From assembly GCA_023614405.1 (NCBI GenBank), contig CM042686.1, positions 465,280,740 to 465,344,739 on the forward strand: a stretch of DNA of 64,000 nt, read 5' to 3'. How positions within the stretch are numbered: the stretch's first letter is position 1; the number at the start of each line of letters is the position of its first letter. A model generated the notes under the pieces. It was not told where the DNA came from. It ran no database searches and saw nothing but the letters and a program-made list of their open reading frames with translations. Shown piece after piece: positions 47,868-58,736 of the stretch. The position numbers and the translations under genes were made by a program. Origin of the DNA: Avena insularis (taxonomy: Eukaryota; Streptophyta; Magnoliopsida; Poales; Poaceae).

Positions 47868-50800
47868 ATGAATAACAAAAGAACTTGGAAGATCCTGAAT
47901 TGGAATATCGGGGAATCAATTACGAAAAAAATGGATTGCTCTCGAAGCAAAATTGAGGAGTCTGTGACATTATCATCTCCAAGAAACTAAGCGTGAGGAT
48001 TTTGATAGCTCCTACATTAAAAAATTCTGCCCCTCTAAATTTACCAACTTTGAATTTCTTCCCTCCAGAGGTGCATCTGGAGGTTTGATCACCATTTGGA
48101 ATGGCTCCCTGTTTTCTGGACAGCTTTCTTTCCTCAATGAGTTTTCTATCTCCATTACCTTGACATCTCTCTTGTCCAATAAATCCTGGATCCTCTCCAA
48201 CATTTATGGGCCATGTTTACCTGAAAAAAAGTCTGAATTTTTAGACTGGTTTGGCAACATTGATATGCCTGATGATGTGGATTGGCTTATTGTGGGAGAT
48301 TTTAACTTCTGTAGACAGCCTTCAGATAGAAACAAATTGGGTGGAGATGTGAATGGTATGCTTCTCTTTAATGAAGCCATTAATAATTTGGGTATCATTG
48401 AATTACCACTTAAGGGTAGAAAGTTCACTTGGAGTAACTTGCAGAAGGATCCCCTCTTGGAAAGATTGGATTGGTTTTTTACCGTCATGCGGACTCGAGT
48501 TTTCCCTCAACCTTTGTTGCTCTTTCTAAGCCCACTTCTGATCACCTTCCCTGTGTCATTACCATTGGCACAATGATTCCAAAAGCTCAGGTGTTCAGAT
48601 TTGAAAACCATTGGTTACATCATAAGGAGTTTAAAGCTATTGTTCAAAATGCTTGGAACATTCCTGTGGGTTTTCTGGATTCTGCAAAAAAAAAATGCTA
48701 AATTCAAAAATGTGAGAAGAGGGCTAAAGCTTTGGGCCAAACAGTTACCTTGCCTAAAGGCACAAATCTGTAATGTTAATGCCACCATTGACTTGCTTGA
48801 TATCATGGAGGAAATGAGAACTCTTACTGTTCATGAGTGGAATCTTAGGGATATCCTGAAAGATCTTATTATTTCTCTTTTACAAAACCAGAATACTTAT
48901 TGGAAACAGAGAGGGAAAATTAAATGGGTTAAGATGGGGGATGAGAACACCAATTTCTTTCACTCCAGAGCTACCATAAGTTTTAGACATAATTACATTT
49001 CCATGCTCAAGGATGATTCTGATCTTGAGGTCTATGATCATGATGGAAAAGCAAATCTTCTTTGGAATTCCTTTAGAAATAGAATGGGCTCTTCTGATAA
49101 GCCTGAAATGCATTTCAATCTTAATGACTTGGCTAGTGACTGCTTAAGCCAGGAGGAAAGGGAGGCTTTGGAAAAGCCTTTCTCTGATGAGGAGATTGAT
49201 GAAGTCATCACAAATCTGCCTAATGATAAGTCCCCTGGCCCTGATGGTTTTAATAATGAATTCATGAAGCTTTGCTGGCCTATTATCAAGGATGATGTAA
49301 AGCATCTACTTGTTGAGTTCTATGAAGGGAATGCCTCTTTGGAAAGCATTAATTCTTCTTTTATCACCCTCATTCCAAAAATTGCTGCTCCTTTGACTCC
49401 TGCTGATTTTAGGCCTATTTATTTGCTAAATAGTGTCCTTAAGATTATCACCAAGATTCTAGCTAATAAACTGCAAAAAGTCATTCTTAAACTTGTTCAC
49501 AAGAATCAATATGGTTTCCTCAAGCAAAGATCTATCCAAGACTGTTTAGGTTGGGCATTTGAATTTCTGATCAATGCCACAAGTCAAAGGAGGAAATTTT
49601 AATTCTTAAGTTGGATTTTGAGAAGGCTTTTGACAGAATTGAGCATTCTGCAATCATCAATATCCTTAAAGCCAAAGGTTTTGGAGTTAAATGGATTTCC
49701 TGGATTCAGATGATCTTTGGGTCTGCTTCTTCCTCTGTGCTTTTAAATGGTGTGCCTGGAAAAAAAAATTACTGCAGAAGGGGTGTCAGGCAAGGAGATC
49801 CTTTGTCTCCTTTATTGTTTGTTCTGGCTGCTGATCTCCTTCAAAGTATCCTCAATAAGGCAATGAACCTGGGTCTTCTTTCTTTGCCCACTGAGAATGT
49901 ATTCTGTCCTGACTTCCCTGTGGTTCAGTATGCAGATGACACTTTAGTAATCCTTAAGGCTGATTCTGAGCAACTCTTGTGTCTTAAGGCAATCCTTCAT
50001 ACTTTTGCTCTTTCCACTGGACTCAAAGTCAATTATTCTAAGTCTAGCATGATGCCAATTAATATGGATTCAGTGAGGCTTGGGCATTTTGCCAATACCC
50101 TTTCTTGCCTCACTGGTTCATTGCCTTTTACCTATCTTGGTTTGCCCCTGAGCTTGAATAAACCTGCTGTGGAACACTTCTTGCCTATTGTTCAGAGAGT
50201 TGAAAGAAGGTTGTGTGGAATAGTTGACTTTCTGAATTATGGGGGGAAATTGCAGTTAGTTAAATCTATGTTATCTTCCCTTCCCATATATTACATGAGT
50301 TGTTTTGATCTCCCTGTCACTATCAAGGAGCAGTTGATTAAATATATGAGGCAATGCTTGTGGAGAAAGAAAACTTCTGATGTTCAAGCTAGAGGTACTG
50401 CTCTTGTAGCATGGAAGAAAGTTTGTAGACCCAAAAACCAGGGAGGATTGGGAGTTCTTGATCTTAATGTTCAGAATTCTGCTCTTCTTTTGAAGAATTT
50501 GGATAAGTTTTATAATCATAAGGATATTCCTTGGGTTCACTTGATATGGAATACTTACTATTGTAATGATAAGCTACCTGGAAGAAGTCTTGAGGGATCC
50601 TTTTGGTGGAAAGCTCATCTAAAACTGATTGACATTTTTAAAGGAATTGCAAAGTGCTTGGTTGGAAATGGGAAATCCATGCTATTCTGGACTGATATGT
50701 GGAATGATAGTTGCCTCCAACATAAGCTTCCTCACCTCCTTTCATATGCAAAAAACCCTCACATCTCTGTCAGTGAGTTCCTGCATACTGCAAATACTCA

Positions 50801-51458
50801 GGATCTCTTTTATCTTCCTTTGTCCCAACAAGCTTATCAGGAATACCAAAGTCTTGAACAAATTCTCAATTCTGGCAGGGAAGGGGAATCTGATTGTTGG
50901 TCTTACATTTGGGGCAGTAATTTTTCGGTCAAAAAGGCTTACTACTCCTTAATCGGTTACCAACCGGTTCAGCCACATTTCTCTTGGATATGGAAATCTT
51001 CTTGTCAACAAAAGCACAAATTCTTCTTACGGCTCTTCTTTGTGATAGACTCAACACAAGAAATCTTCCGAAAAGGAAAGGTTTTCTCTGGCATCTTATG
51101 ATTGTGTCTTCGAGTACAATAGTGAAGAAACAAGTTTACATTTGTTTTGGGAATGCCCTTTGCAAGAGCCTCTTTGGCTGAAATTTCACAGTCAATTCAA
51201 TTTGATCAAAGCATCTTTGAAGTTTTAGCCAGTATTAAAAAAGACCTCAAGGTCCCTTTTGCAATGGAAATTCTGATTCTTGGAACTAGGAGCATCTGGA
51301 TTTGCAGAAATAATGAAATTTTCAACAATCAGCATGCGTCGATAGAAACCTGGAAGGCTATTGTAGCCCAGGAATTAAGATGGGTACTTTATAGAATTAA
51401 GAAGAAGTATTATCAGGGCCTTAAGATTTGGATTGAAACCAATTTAGACAGGAGATAG
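47868..51458 (+). pseudogene. LINE H ORF2: endonuclease, reverse transcriptase, zf-RVT region
   Basis: ORF2 would nick the target and copy element RNA there. It starts at 47868 with MNNKRTWKILNWNI, the usual endonuclease start. Endonuclease motifs follow in another frame: QETKRE near 47985, IVGDFNFCRQPSDRNK near 48290 and SDHLP near 48537. RT blocks include KSPGPDGFNNEFMK (about 49230), [11 protein letters not shown] (49614), [18 protein letters not shown] and YADDTL (about 49930). The C-terminal part has FWWKAHL..., then a zf-RVT-like [13 protein letters not shown] and a final block ending at TAG 51456-51458. Frameshifts lie near 47910, 47970, 48480, 48700, 49600 and 51060-51150. The YADD catalytic box itself is intact. 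Confidence 0.93.
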
Positions 51459-51587
51459 TTGATTAGCATGTTATCCCTCTTTTTTGAGGTGGAATATGTT
51501 TGTAAATATTCTTTTGTAACTCTCTATAATCTATAAAAGTTGCAGTGGGGTTTTTTGCCCTACTGTTTTACCCTCAAAAAAAAGAAG
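51459..51587 (+). other. LINE H 3' untranslated region and A-rich tail
   Basis: About 130 bases follow the ORF2 stop and end in an A-run (CTCAAAAAAAAGAAG). The LTR sequence of element G resumes with GGTGAGGGAG. I see no other feature. Confidence 0.8.
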
Positions 51588-52918
51588 GGTGAGGGAGTGT
51601 TAGTGAGGAGTGGTGAGGGTGTTGGTGTGGAGAATGGAGGCGGGGAAGGCCTCCATTTATACTGCAGCGAGGGGACCGAACGGCGTGGGCTCGGGCTCGT
51701 CGGTGACGATGGTACATGGGGCTAGCGATGAGGCTGAGGGTAGGGGACAGTGCGTGGTTCCCTGGCGATCATCACAGAAATAATGGCGCTGCACAGGGCG
51801 GCGTGGAACGGTCGGGCGCCTGTGATGCTCTACGCGGGAGCGGAGATGTCTGCGACGGCGTACGGGTGCTACGGGTCACACGGCGGCGAACGGGTGTGTC
51901 TAGGAGGTGGTGGTGATCATGGCGAGTGGGCGCGTGTGCAGAGAGGGCGAGGCAGGGTCTGTGCAAGGCGGTCGGCTACGGTGCACTGGCGTGCTCTAGG
52001 CATGGCGCAGAGACGGTGGGCGCGGCGTCGCTAGGGTGGTCCAGGACTTGGCTGAGGTCGTGGCTTGGACAGGGGGTAGCGGTGGACGGTGGCATGTCTT
52101 GTGCGCGTCGTGGACGAGGGCGGCGTGGCTTCTAGCGCGGTGTCCACTGTTGGCCGGCGACGACCATATTCGGGCGGCGCGGCACTGGTGCACAGCAGCT
52201 AAGGGAGGCTGGTCTGGTGTTGCTCGACACTAGGGATACAAGGGAGTGAAGAGGGGACACTTGGGTGGGTGATTACTTCTCCAACAGTGAAGTTAGGCTA
52301 GAGTTAGATTATTGTCTGTAAAGTGTTTGATGTAATGGCCGGAAGAAAATTAATTTGAAATTTTTGAATCAAATGTGGTGAGTGATCTATACTTATGCTT
52401 GGTAGTCTATGATTGCTTGGAGAAGTCAAGTGGAATTGGTTTGGGTGGTTTTTGAAAAAGTGTGATCTTACCATATGAACTAGATTCAAAATTGAACTAT
52501 CCATTAAATTGATTTGGAAAATGTTTTTGTAAGTTTATAAAGTGGGCCTTGGTTCACTTTTACTTGGTCTAGCAAGGGGTGAAAAGAAGTAGAATTGTTT
52601 CTGTTAGAAATTCTCTTCTAGGAACACTCAAAGTGGCCTAGTGGTTAACTTTGGTCAAAATGACCATTTGATTAATTAATTCATATTTGATTTATTTTTC
52701 TTTGGATTTTGTTTGTAATTGGTCTAGATGATGTAGCATTCACCTTTAAACCATTTCTCATCTTTTGTAGCAATCAAGCATGGCAAATTCACTCAATTCT
52801 ACACTAGTGCAAAATCACACATGCATTCATATTCAAATTTGTAATAAAAGTTTTTGTTAACCCTAAACTTGGGTGATTAGAACTTGATAATCTTGATTAA
52901 CATTTTTGGGGTGTTACA
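51588..52918 (-). repeat. Element G 3' LTR, part right of the LINE
   Basis: This matches 61348-62680 and ends in GTGTTACA at 52918. A TATA-like motif (CATTTATACTG, 51654-51664, read on the minus strand as CAGTATAAATG) lies 67 bases from the LINE. A GC-rich block extends to about 52230; frames in it are not conserved in the partner LTR. Confidence 0.9.
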
Positions 52919-52934
52919 AACCTTCCCTCCTTAA
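52919..52934 (-). other. Element G polypurine tract
   Basis: The reverse strand reads AGGAGGGAAGG and abuts the 3' LTR. It is followed, in + coordinates, by the end of the pol coding region. Confidence 0.8.
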
Positions 52935-52964
52935 ACAAAATCTTGTCCTAAGATTTAAGAAAAA

Positions 52965-54500
52965 CTAGGAACTAAAGAGATCTGGAAAGTCAGTCCTAAT
53001 ATAATCTTCTTGCTCCCAAGTAGCTTCTTCTTCAGTATGGTTGCTCCATTGGATCTTGAGAAACTTGATACTCCGGGTCCTGGTGGTTCTGAAAGCTTCC
53101 TCCAAAATACGAATGGGTACTTCACGATACGTCAGATCCTTTTTGATATCTATGGCTCTGTGATCGATGTTCTTGAAAACTTCGGTCTTCTTCGGAACTT
53201 CTAGGCATTTGCGAAGTAACGAGATATGGAACACATCATGGATGGCTGACATCTCCTCTGGCAGTTCCAGTTGTTATGATACTTCTCCTCGGCGATTCAA
53301 AATCTTGAAGGGTCCAATATATCTAGGGGCTAACTTTCCTTTCAGTTGAAAACACTGCATTCCCTTCAAGGGCGATACTTTGAGATACACACAATCTCCG
53401 ACATTGAAGGTCAAGTCTCGACGTCTCTTGTTAGCATAATTCTTCAGTCTAGATTGGGCGGTCTTGAGGTGTTCATGGACTTTGTGAACCTTCTCTTCGG
53501 CTTCTCGTAGGATGTCAGGTCCGAAAATCTGACTCTCTCCTACTTGCGACCAATTCAAGGGGGTACGACACTTTCTTCCATACAGAAATTCAAATGGGGC
53601 CATTTGCAAACTGGCTTGATAACTGTTGTTGTATGAGAATTCTGCGAAAGGCAGACAATCTTCCCATTTTGATCCATATTCTAGAACACAAGCTCTCAAC
53701 ATATCTTCTAAGATTTAGTTGACTCTTTTAGTCTGTCCATCGGTCTGCGGGTGATAAGCTGTGCTGAAATTCAGCTTGGTTCCTGATCCTTCTTGGACTT
53801 TCTGCCAAAATCTCGAGGTAAACTGGGTTCCTCGATCCGACACTATGGTCTTAGGGGTTCCATGTAAACTGACGATTCTAGCAATGTACAACTCTGCTAG
53901 CTTCGAACTCTGGTAGGTAGTCTTGCATGTATAAAATGGGTTACCTTGGACAGTCTATCAACTATGACCCAGATAGAGTCATTTCCCCTACTAGAAGTAG
54001 GCAAACCGGTGATAAAGTCCATTCCGACGGAATTCCATTTCCATTCCGGAATCTGCAATGGTTGCAGAAGTCATGTGGGTCTCTAATGTTCCGTTTTGAC
54101 TCTCTGACAGATATCACACTTGTCTATGTAGCTTCCGATTTCTCTCTTCATCTTGTGCAACCAAAATTGCTCCTTCAAATCCTGATACATCTTCGTTCCT
54201 CCGGGGTGGATAGAATAAAGAGTATCATGAGCTTCCTGCATGATAACTTGCTTCAACTCCAAATCTGCTGGCACACAGATACGTCCTTTGTACCACAAAA
54301 CTCCTTCTTCATCTTCGGTGAATCCAGGTACCTTCCCTGTACCAATACGACGTTTGATTCCGTCGATACTTAGATTTCCTTTCTGTGCCTCCTTGATCTG
54401 ACTGATCAAAGTGGGTTGAAGTTCAATGCTAGCTAAAAATCCTTTGCTAACTAGCTTCATTCTAAACTGCTCCAACTCTTCATGCAAACTTGGCTAGGCT
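52965..54500 (-). pseudogene. Element G integrase and chromodomain, inactivated
   Basis: The zinc-binding part (HDTLYSIHPGG...CDICQRVK) lies at 54083-54300. The core begins with GMDFITGLP near 54020, but shifts frame between about 53900 and 53760. SDRGTQF and HPQTDGQ blocks can be read in different frames. The catalytic Glu is replaced: TKRVN instead of TERVN, with AAA at 53727-53729 on the minus strand. A TAA follows at 53715-53717. The frame 53274-53702 holds the integrase C-terminus (APRYIGPFKI). After a short gap with another break, 52965-53252 contains VFHISLLRKC and a chromodomain with KIQWSNHTEEEATWE. Confidence 0.9.
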
Positions 54501-55750
54501 TCTTTGATCATGGTGTTTAATCTACACGGCAATCTGCTAAGAGCATCCGCTACCACATTGGCTTTGCTGGGGTGATAGTGAATGTAAGGTCATAATCCTT
54601 GATTAACTCTATCCATCTCCTTTGCCTCATATTCAGCTTCTTCTGGGTGAAAATATACTTCTGACTCTTGTGATCTGAATAAATCTCACAGCGGTACCCA
54701 TAAGGTAATGACGCCATGTCTTCAAAGCTAAAACTACAACTGCTAGTTCAAGGTCATGGGTAGGGTAGTTTTGCTCATGCTACTTCAGTTGTCTGGACAA
54801 ATACGCTATGACTTTGCCTTCTTGCATCAACACACATCCGAGACCAATATTGGATGCATCATAATACACATCAAAAGGCTTCTTGATATCTGGCATAATC
54901 AGAATTGGGGCTGAAATCAATCTCTTCTTGAGCTCTTGAAAACTTGCTTCACATTTGTCAGACCATTCAAACTTCTTATCTTTCTTCAACAATTGGGTCA
55001 TCAGCCTTGCGATGCTCGAAAATCCTTCAACAAACTTGCGGTAATATCCCGCTAATCCAAGAAATGCACGGACTTGGGTTTGAGTGGTTGGGGCTTCCCA
55101 TTCTTCAACATCTTTGATCTTGGCGGAATCAACAGCGAATCCTTCTGTCGACACAATATGTCCGAGGAATCCTATTTCCTTCAACCAGAACTCACATTTG
55201 CTAAACTTAGCATATAACTGATGCTCTCTATGGGTTTCAAGGATGGTTCTCAGGTGTAGCTCATGGTCTTCTACTGACTTTGAATAGATTAGAATATCAT
55301 TGATAAAAACAACGACAAACTTATCCAGGAAGTTCATAAAATCTTATTCATGAGATTCATGAAATAAGCGGGGGCATGGTTAATCCAAAAGACATGACCG
55401 TATACTCATAGAATCCATATCTGGTGGTAAAGGCGGTCTTTGGAATATCCGTTGCACGAATCTTGAGTTGATGATAACCAGTCCTAAGATCAATCTTAGA
55501 GAACACTCTGGCACCAGTCAACTGGTCAAATAGATCCTCTATCTTTGGTAGTGGGTACTTGTTCTTGATGTAGACATCATTCAACTTCTAGTAATCTGTA
55601 CACAAACGGTTACCTCCATATTTCTTATCCACAAACAAAAGAGGCGATCTCCATGGCGATGCGCTTGGTTGAATCAGACCTTTCTCCAGCATAGCATCAA
55701 GTTTCTTCTTCAACTCTACTAATTCAGATGGGTTCATACTATAAGGTCTC
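54501..55750 (-). pseudogene. Element G reverse transcriptase and RNase H, inactivated
   Basis: RT blocks are [31 protein letters not shown] and MSFGLTMPP (altered from TNAP), then a frameshift at about 55340-55360. The catalytic box normally FIDD reads FIND, with the Asn codon at 55299-55301 on the minus strand. FLGHIVS and FLGLAGYYRKF follow. RNase H begins with [15 protein letters not shown] near 54830 and is broken by a stop near 54780; its remaining part (to about 54500) is decayed but ends with LSRLPCRLN-like sequence. Most changes are single-base. Confidence 0.9.
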
Positions 55751-55754
55751 TGAG

Positions 55755-56290
55755 CTATGGGTCCAGTTCCAGAATTAGTTCAATAATGAACTCGATATCC
55801 CGATCTGGGGGAATACTGGGTAATTCATCTGGGAATACATCGGGATATTCACAGACTACTCTGACTTGGTCTATGGTTGGTTGGGCTAGACTCTTGTTGC
55901 ATTTGAATTGACGGGGCAAGGTCTCAGATACATGCTCTACTGATACTCTAGAGCTACTGGTCATGGTTATGGCTTTCTTGGCACAGTCGATCAATCCTTT
56001 ATGTTTCGACATCCAATCCATTCCTAGTTCTACTTCCAAACCTTTGGTTCCAAGTACTATTAGATTGGCATAAAAATCTATCCCATGGATTCTGATAGGT
56101 ATAGCCTTGCAAATTTTTCTAGCTTTGGTGGTTGAACCAGGTATTTTAACTATCATAACATGCTTCAATTTTATTTGTTGAATCTTACTAGTGCATGCAA
56201 ATTCTTCTATAACAAACGAGTGCGATGCTACAGAATCAAACAACTCTCTTGCAAGTACTGAGTTAATAGAAAACATACCTACCACAACAT
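55755..56290 (-). pseudogene. Element G protease region with substituted active site
   Basis: This minus-strand frame follows gag. The active-site motif, normally DSGAS, reads DSVAS, with the Val codon at 56229-56231. The GMDWMSKH block and the RT-proximal CEYPDVFPDELPSIPPDR block are intact. The Gly next to the catalytic Asp is required in retropepsins, so the enzyme is probably dead. In related elements this joins RT without a stop. Confidence 0.87.
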
Positions 56291-56300
56291 CTGGCGCTTC

Positions 56301-57493
56301 CTAGGCTTCTTCAGCATTCATGTGGAACAGACGGCTGTTGCGGTTGAGCGAATTCCCTAGGGCAAATCTCCTTCTAGGCTGAACATGGCGTTGCTGCTGA
56401 GCGGGTGCATTCACATTGGTGGCTGATGCAAGCTTCTTGGGGAACTCATTGGAGTAGTGACCCTTGACTCCACACTCAAAGCAAGTAATCTGGGACTTGT
56501 CTTTGGCTGCAACAGGCACATCATTGCTTCCAGTCCTTGGGCAGTATTGTTGTTGTTGTTACTATTGTTGTTGGACTTGGGCGGTGCACGGTTGAAGTTG
56601 TTGGAGTTGTCGGGGTTGTTGTTGTGGTTTCCTCCAGACTTCAGGTTTCCTCCGCTACGATTGGGGTAGCTTGGACAGGACATCGGGGGTCGGTTGTTTC
56701 TTGGAGCATATCCTGCAGATGGGTTGGGGCGATACTTCTGGGTATTGTGGGATCCAGTCTGGTGCATCATCCTACACTTGCGATTTTCATTGGCTTGGTT
56801 TATCTTCCCTTCCATCTGGATGGCAGAGTCTACTAGATCTTCTAGATCTCCAAAACAGATGTTGACTAAAACAGTCTGCATCTCATCATGCAATCCATTC
56901 AGGAACCTCTCCTTCTTCTTGGCTTTAGTGTTAATCTCATCTGGGGCATATCTAGCTAGGGACATAAATTTGTGAGGGTACTCAACTACCGTCATCCTTC
57001 CTTGCTTCAGTTCTCTGAACTCATCTCTCATTCTGGTGACCAAACCTTGTGGCACATGGGTGCGGCTAAACTTGATCTTGAATGCTTCCCAAGTCATCAT
57101 CTGACCGTCGTTTATGGTACGTGTGCTATTCCACCAGGCTCTTGCATCTCCTACCAGATAGTGGGTGGCAAACAGTACTTTCTCATTGGCTTCAACTCCT
57201 ACAACCACCAGATTGTTCTCCATGGTTTGCAGCCAGTCATCAGCATCTAAGGGATCCTCAGACTTATTAAAGATAGGTGGGTTGGTATTCTGAAAGTTCT
57301 TAAGCTTGGATCCATGGTGATCCTGATTTCCATGGCCTTGATTATTGTGGGCCATCTGAGCTATCTGTTGAAGAGTGGCTAGGTTGGCTTGGCATTCGGC
57401 TCTACTAGCTTCATGGTCGGAAATTAGCATTTGCAGAATCTGCAACATCGGGTCCTAAGATGAGCTGCTTCCTCCGAAGTTTCCACGAGTCAT
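56301..57493 (-). pseudogene. gag: Element G gag, with stop, frameshift and damaged zinc knuckle
   Basis: Gag appears to start at ATG 57491-57493 (MTRGNFGGSSS) and meets a TAG a few codons later. From 57448 the frame is open over the capsid domain (DPLDADDWLQTM, GDARAWWN, TWEAFKIKF) and an Asn-rich region (about 56540-56620). It shifts frame near 56520. The zinc knuckle CFECGVKGHYSNEF lies in the frame 56301-56519; its last Cys is replaced by Phe (56442-56444 on the minus strand), so CX2CX4HX4C is incomplete. There are 250 bases between ORF0 and gag. Confidence 0.88.
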
Positions 57494-57745
57494 CTGAAGA
57501 TTGAGATAGATAATGAGATAAGAGGGAGATTTCTAAGGTTCATGGTTTTGTTTTCAAAAGGCTTAACTGTGAGTTTGACTCAGGTTTTTCAAACTAACAA
57601 CTTCCTCTCATTCATTCATTCAAATCACACAATACAACACACACCACAACACAAATGGAAAACAAATGGTTTTAAGAACCATTCTGTGAAACTACAATAC
57701 AATGGGACCGGTACAACTCATTCCTACGGTAGTGATCAAGTGTGT

Positions 57746-58513
57746 CTAATCATCATCAATGAAGTCGGAATCATCATCATCAGTGTAGAACTCCATGGCA
57801 TCATCCTCCAGGTAGTTGTTGTCATCACTGAGGTAAGAGTAAAGATCTCCCTGGATATCTTCACCTTCCTCCTCCTCCTTTGCTTCAAGATAGACTTCTT
57901 GTTCACGGATGGTCTTCTCGAGAGCGGCCACCTTCTTGCGAAGACAATCGATGGTGCGATCCTTCTTGTCGCGTTGACGATGAAGTGATTGGCGCTCCTT
58001 GGCAAGAATGGAAAGAGTCTGGTCCTTCTTGATGGCAATGGCAAGGTTGTGGTTGGCGTAGGCTCGAGCATTGTCCAACTCCTTCTGCCTATCATATAGC
58101 ATGAAGTCAAGATTGTCCACCTGGTGCTTCAACTCTGGGTGTCCTGGCATCTCCAATGGCATTCCCATAGAATCACCCCTTGCGAAGTGTGCAAAGCGAG
58201 TTCCCAGGATCAAGTTGATGTTTTGCCCACACAGACGGGCAAGAGCTTCATGCATAACCCTGGCTAATCCATCTAGCCAGTTGTTCTCTCGCAAGTTGAA
58301 TTGGATCTTCTCAGAAGTGGGTGCTTCCATCTTGCCTCTGATATCTGCAACTATCAGCCATTGTAGATCTCCTCCTATATTATCATTGAGTTGAGCCCCG
58401 AAGAATTCTGGATGCGGGCGCTCAAGGTACTCTGACAGTGCATCTAGATCCCTCTCAAAGATCAGTTGGCCTCCGTTTCCCAACTGGTAGAACTTGCAAT
58501 ACTGGACTTCCAT
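57746..58513 (-). CDS. Element G ORF0: intact 255-residue protein upstream of gag
   Basis: This uninterrupted frame begins about 220 bases after the primer-binding site and ends 250 bases before gag. Residues 1-120 or so are mixed and globular in look, with FERDLDALSEYLERP near the start and WLDGLARVMHEAL in the middle. Residues ~125-215 are rich in charged and Leu/Ile residues with heptad-like spacing and probably form a coiled coil. The last ~40 residues are strongly acidic (EEEEGED and DDDDSDFIDDD). No membrane segment or catalytic motif is seen. It sits exactly where element A has its broken ORF0. Its function is unknown; extra frames in this place have been described in grass Gypsy elements such as RIRE3. 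A captured host gene is less likely, given the same frame in A. Confidence 0.8.
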   Translation of the reverse strand: MEVQYCKFYQLGNGGQLIFERDLDALSEYLERPHPEFFGAQLNDNIGGDLQWLIVADIRGKMEAPTSEKIQFNLRENNWLDGLARVMHEALARLCGQNINLILGTRFAHFARGDSMGMPLEMPGHPELKHQVDNLDFMLYDRQKELDNARAYANHNLAIAIKKDQTLSILAKERQSLHRQRDKKDRTIDCLRKKVAALEKTIREQEVYLEAKEEEEGEDIQGDLYSYLSDDNNYLEDDAMEFYTDDDDSDFIDDD

Positions 58514-58724
58514 CTATAAGAATTTTAGGATGAGTAAGTTAGTGAGTTGATCAAGTGTGTCAAATTTTATGTAGGAACGCAAAAAAAATTTAGGAACATG
58601 ATTTTTTTGAAAGAATCAAGGATAAGAGTGGGAATAGGTTTTCATAAATACTCACTTCTTTTGATTTGAAACTAAGTTTTTGTTCGGACGTCCATTCTAA
58701 CTAGGGTATCCTATGGTCAGGATG

Positions 58725-58736
58725 GCTCTGATACAA
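58725..58736 (-). other. Element G primer-binding site, one mismatch
   Basis: The plus strand reads GCTCTGATACAA where GCTCTGATACCA is expected for initiator-Met tRNA. The mismatch is one base from the end of the site nearest the LTR. Confidence 0.85.

Larger units (their letters stand above)
44039..51587 (+). mobile_element. Element H: L1-type LINE (non-LTR retrotransposon)
   Basis: A 7.5 kb insertion interrupts the left LTR of G; the intact right LTR shows the uninterrupted sequence around 61330. It has a short 5' leader, ORF1 with nucleic-acid-binding features, ORF2 with apurinic-type endonuclease, reverse transcriptase and a zf-RVT-like end, and a 3' end rich in A (CTCAAAAAAAAGAAG). This is the L1 plan of plant LINEs. 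Near full length with frameshifts in both ORFs. I could not resolve a clear target duplication, so the end positions are good to a few bases only. Confidence 0.92.

Noticed and set aside
57542..58394. Plus-strand frames opposite ORF0 of element G
   Set aside because: They are shadows of the intact minus-strand ORF0; amino-acid content is that of reversed Glu/Asp codons.
57746..58513. ORF0 of G as a captured host gene
   Set aside because: A broken frame of similar plan occurs at the same place in element A, so it is more likely an old part of this Gypsy lineage. No host family was recognised.
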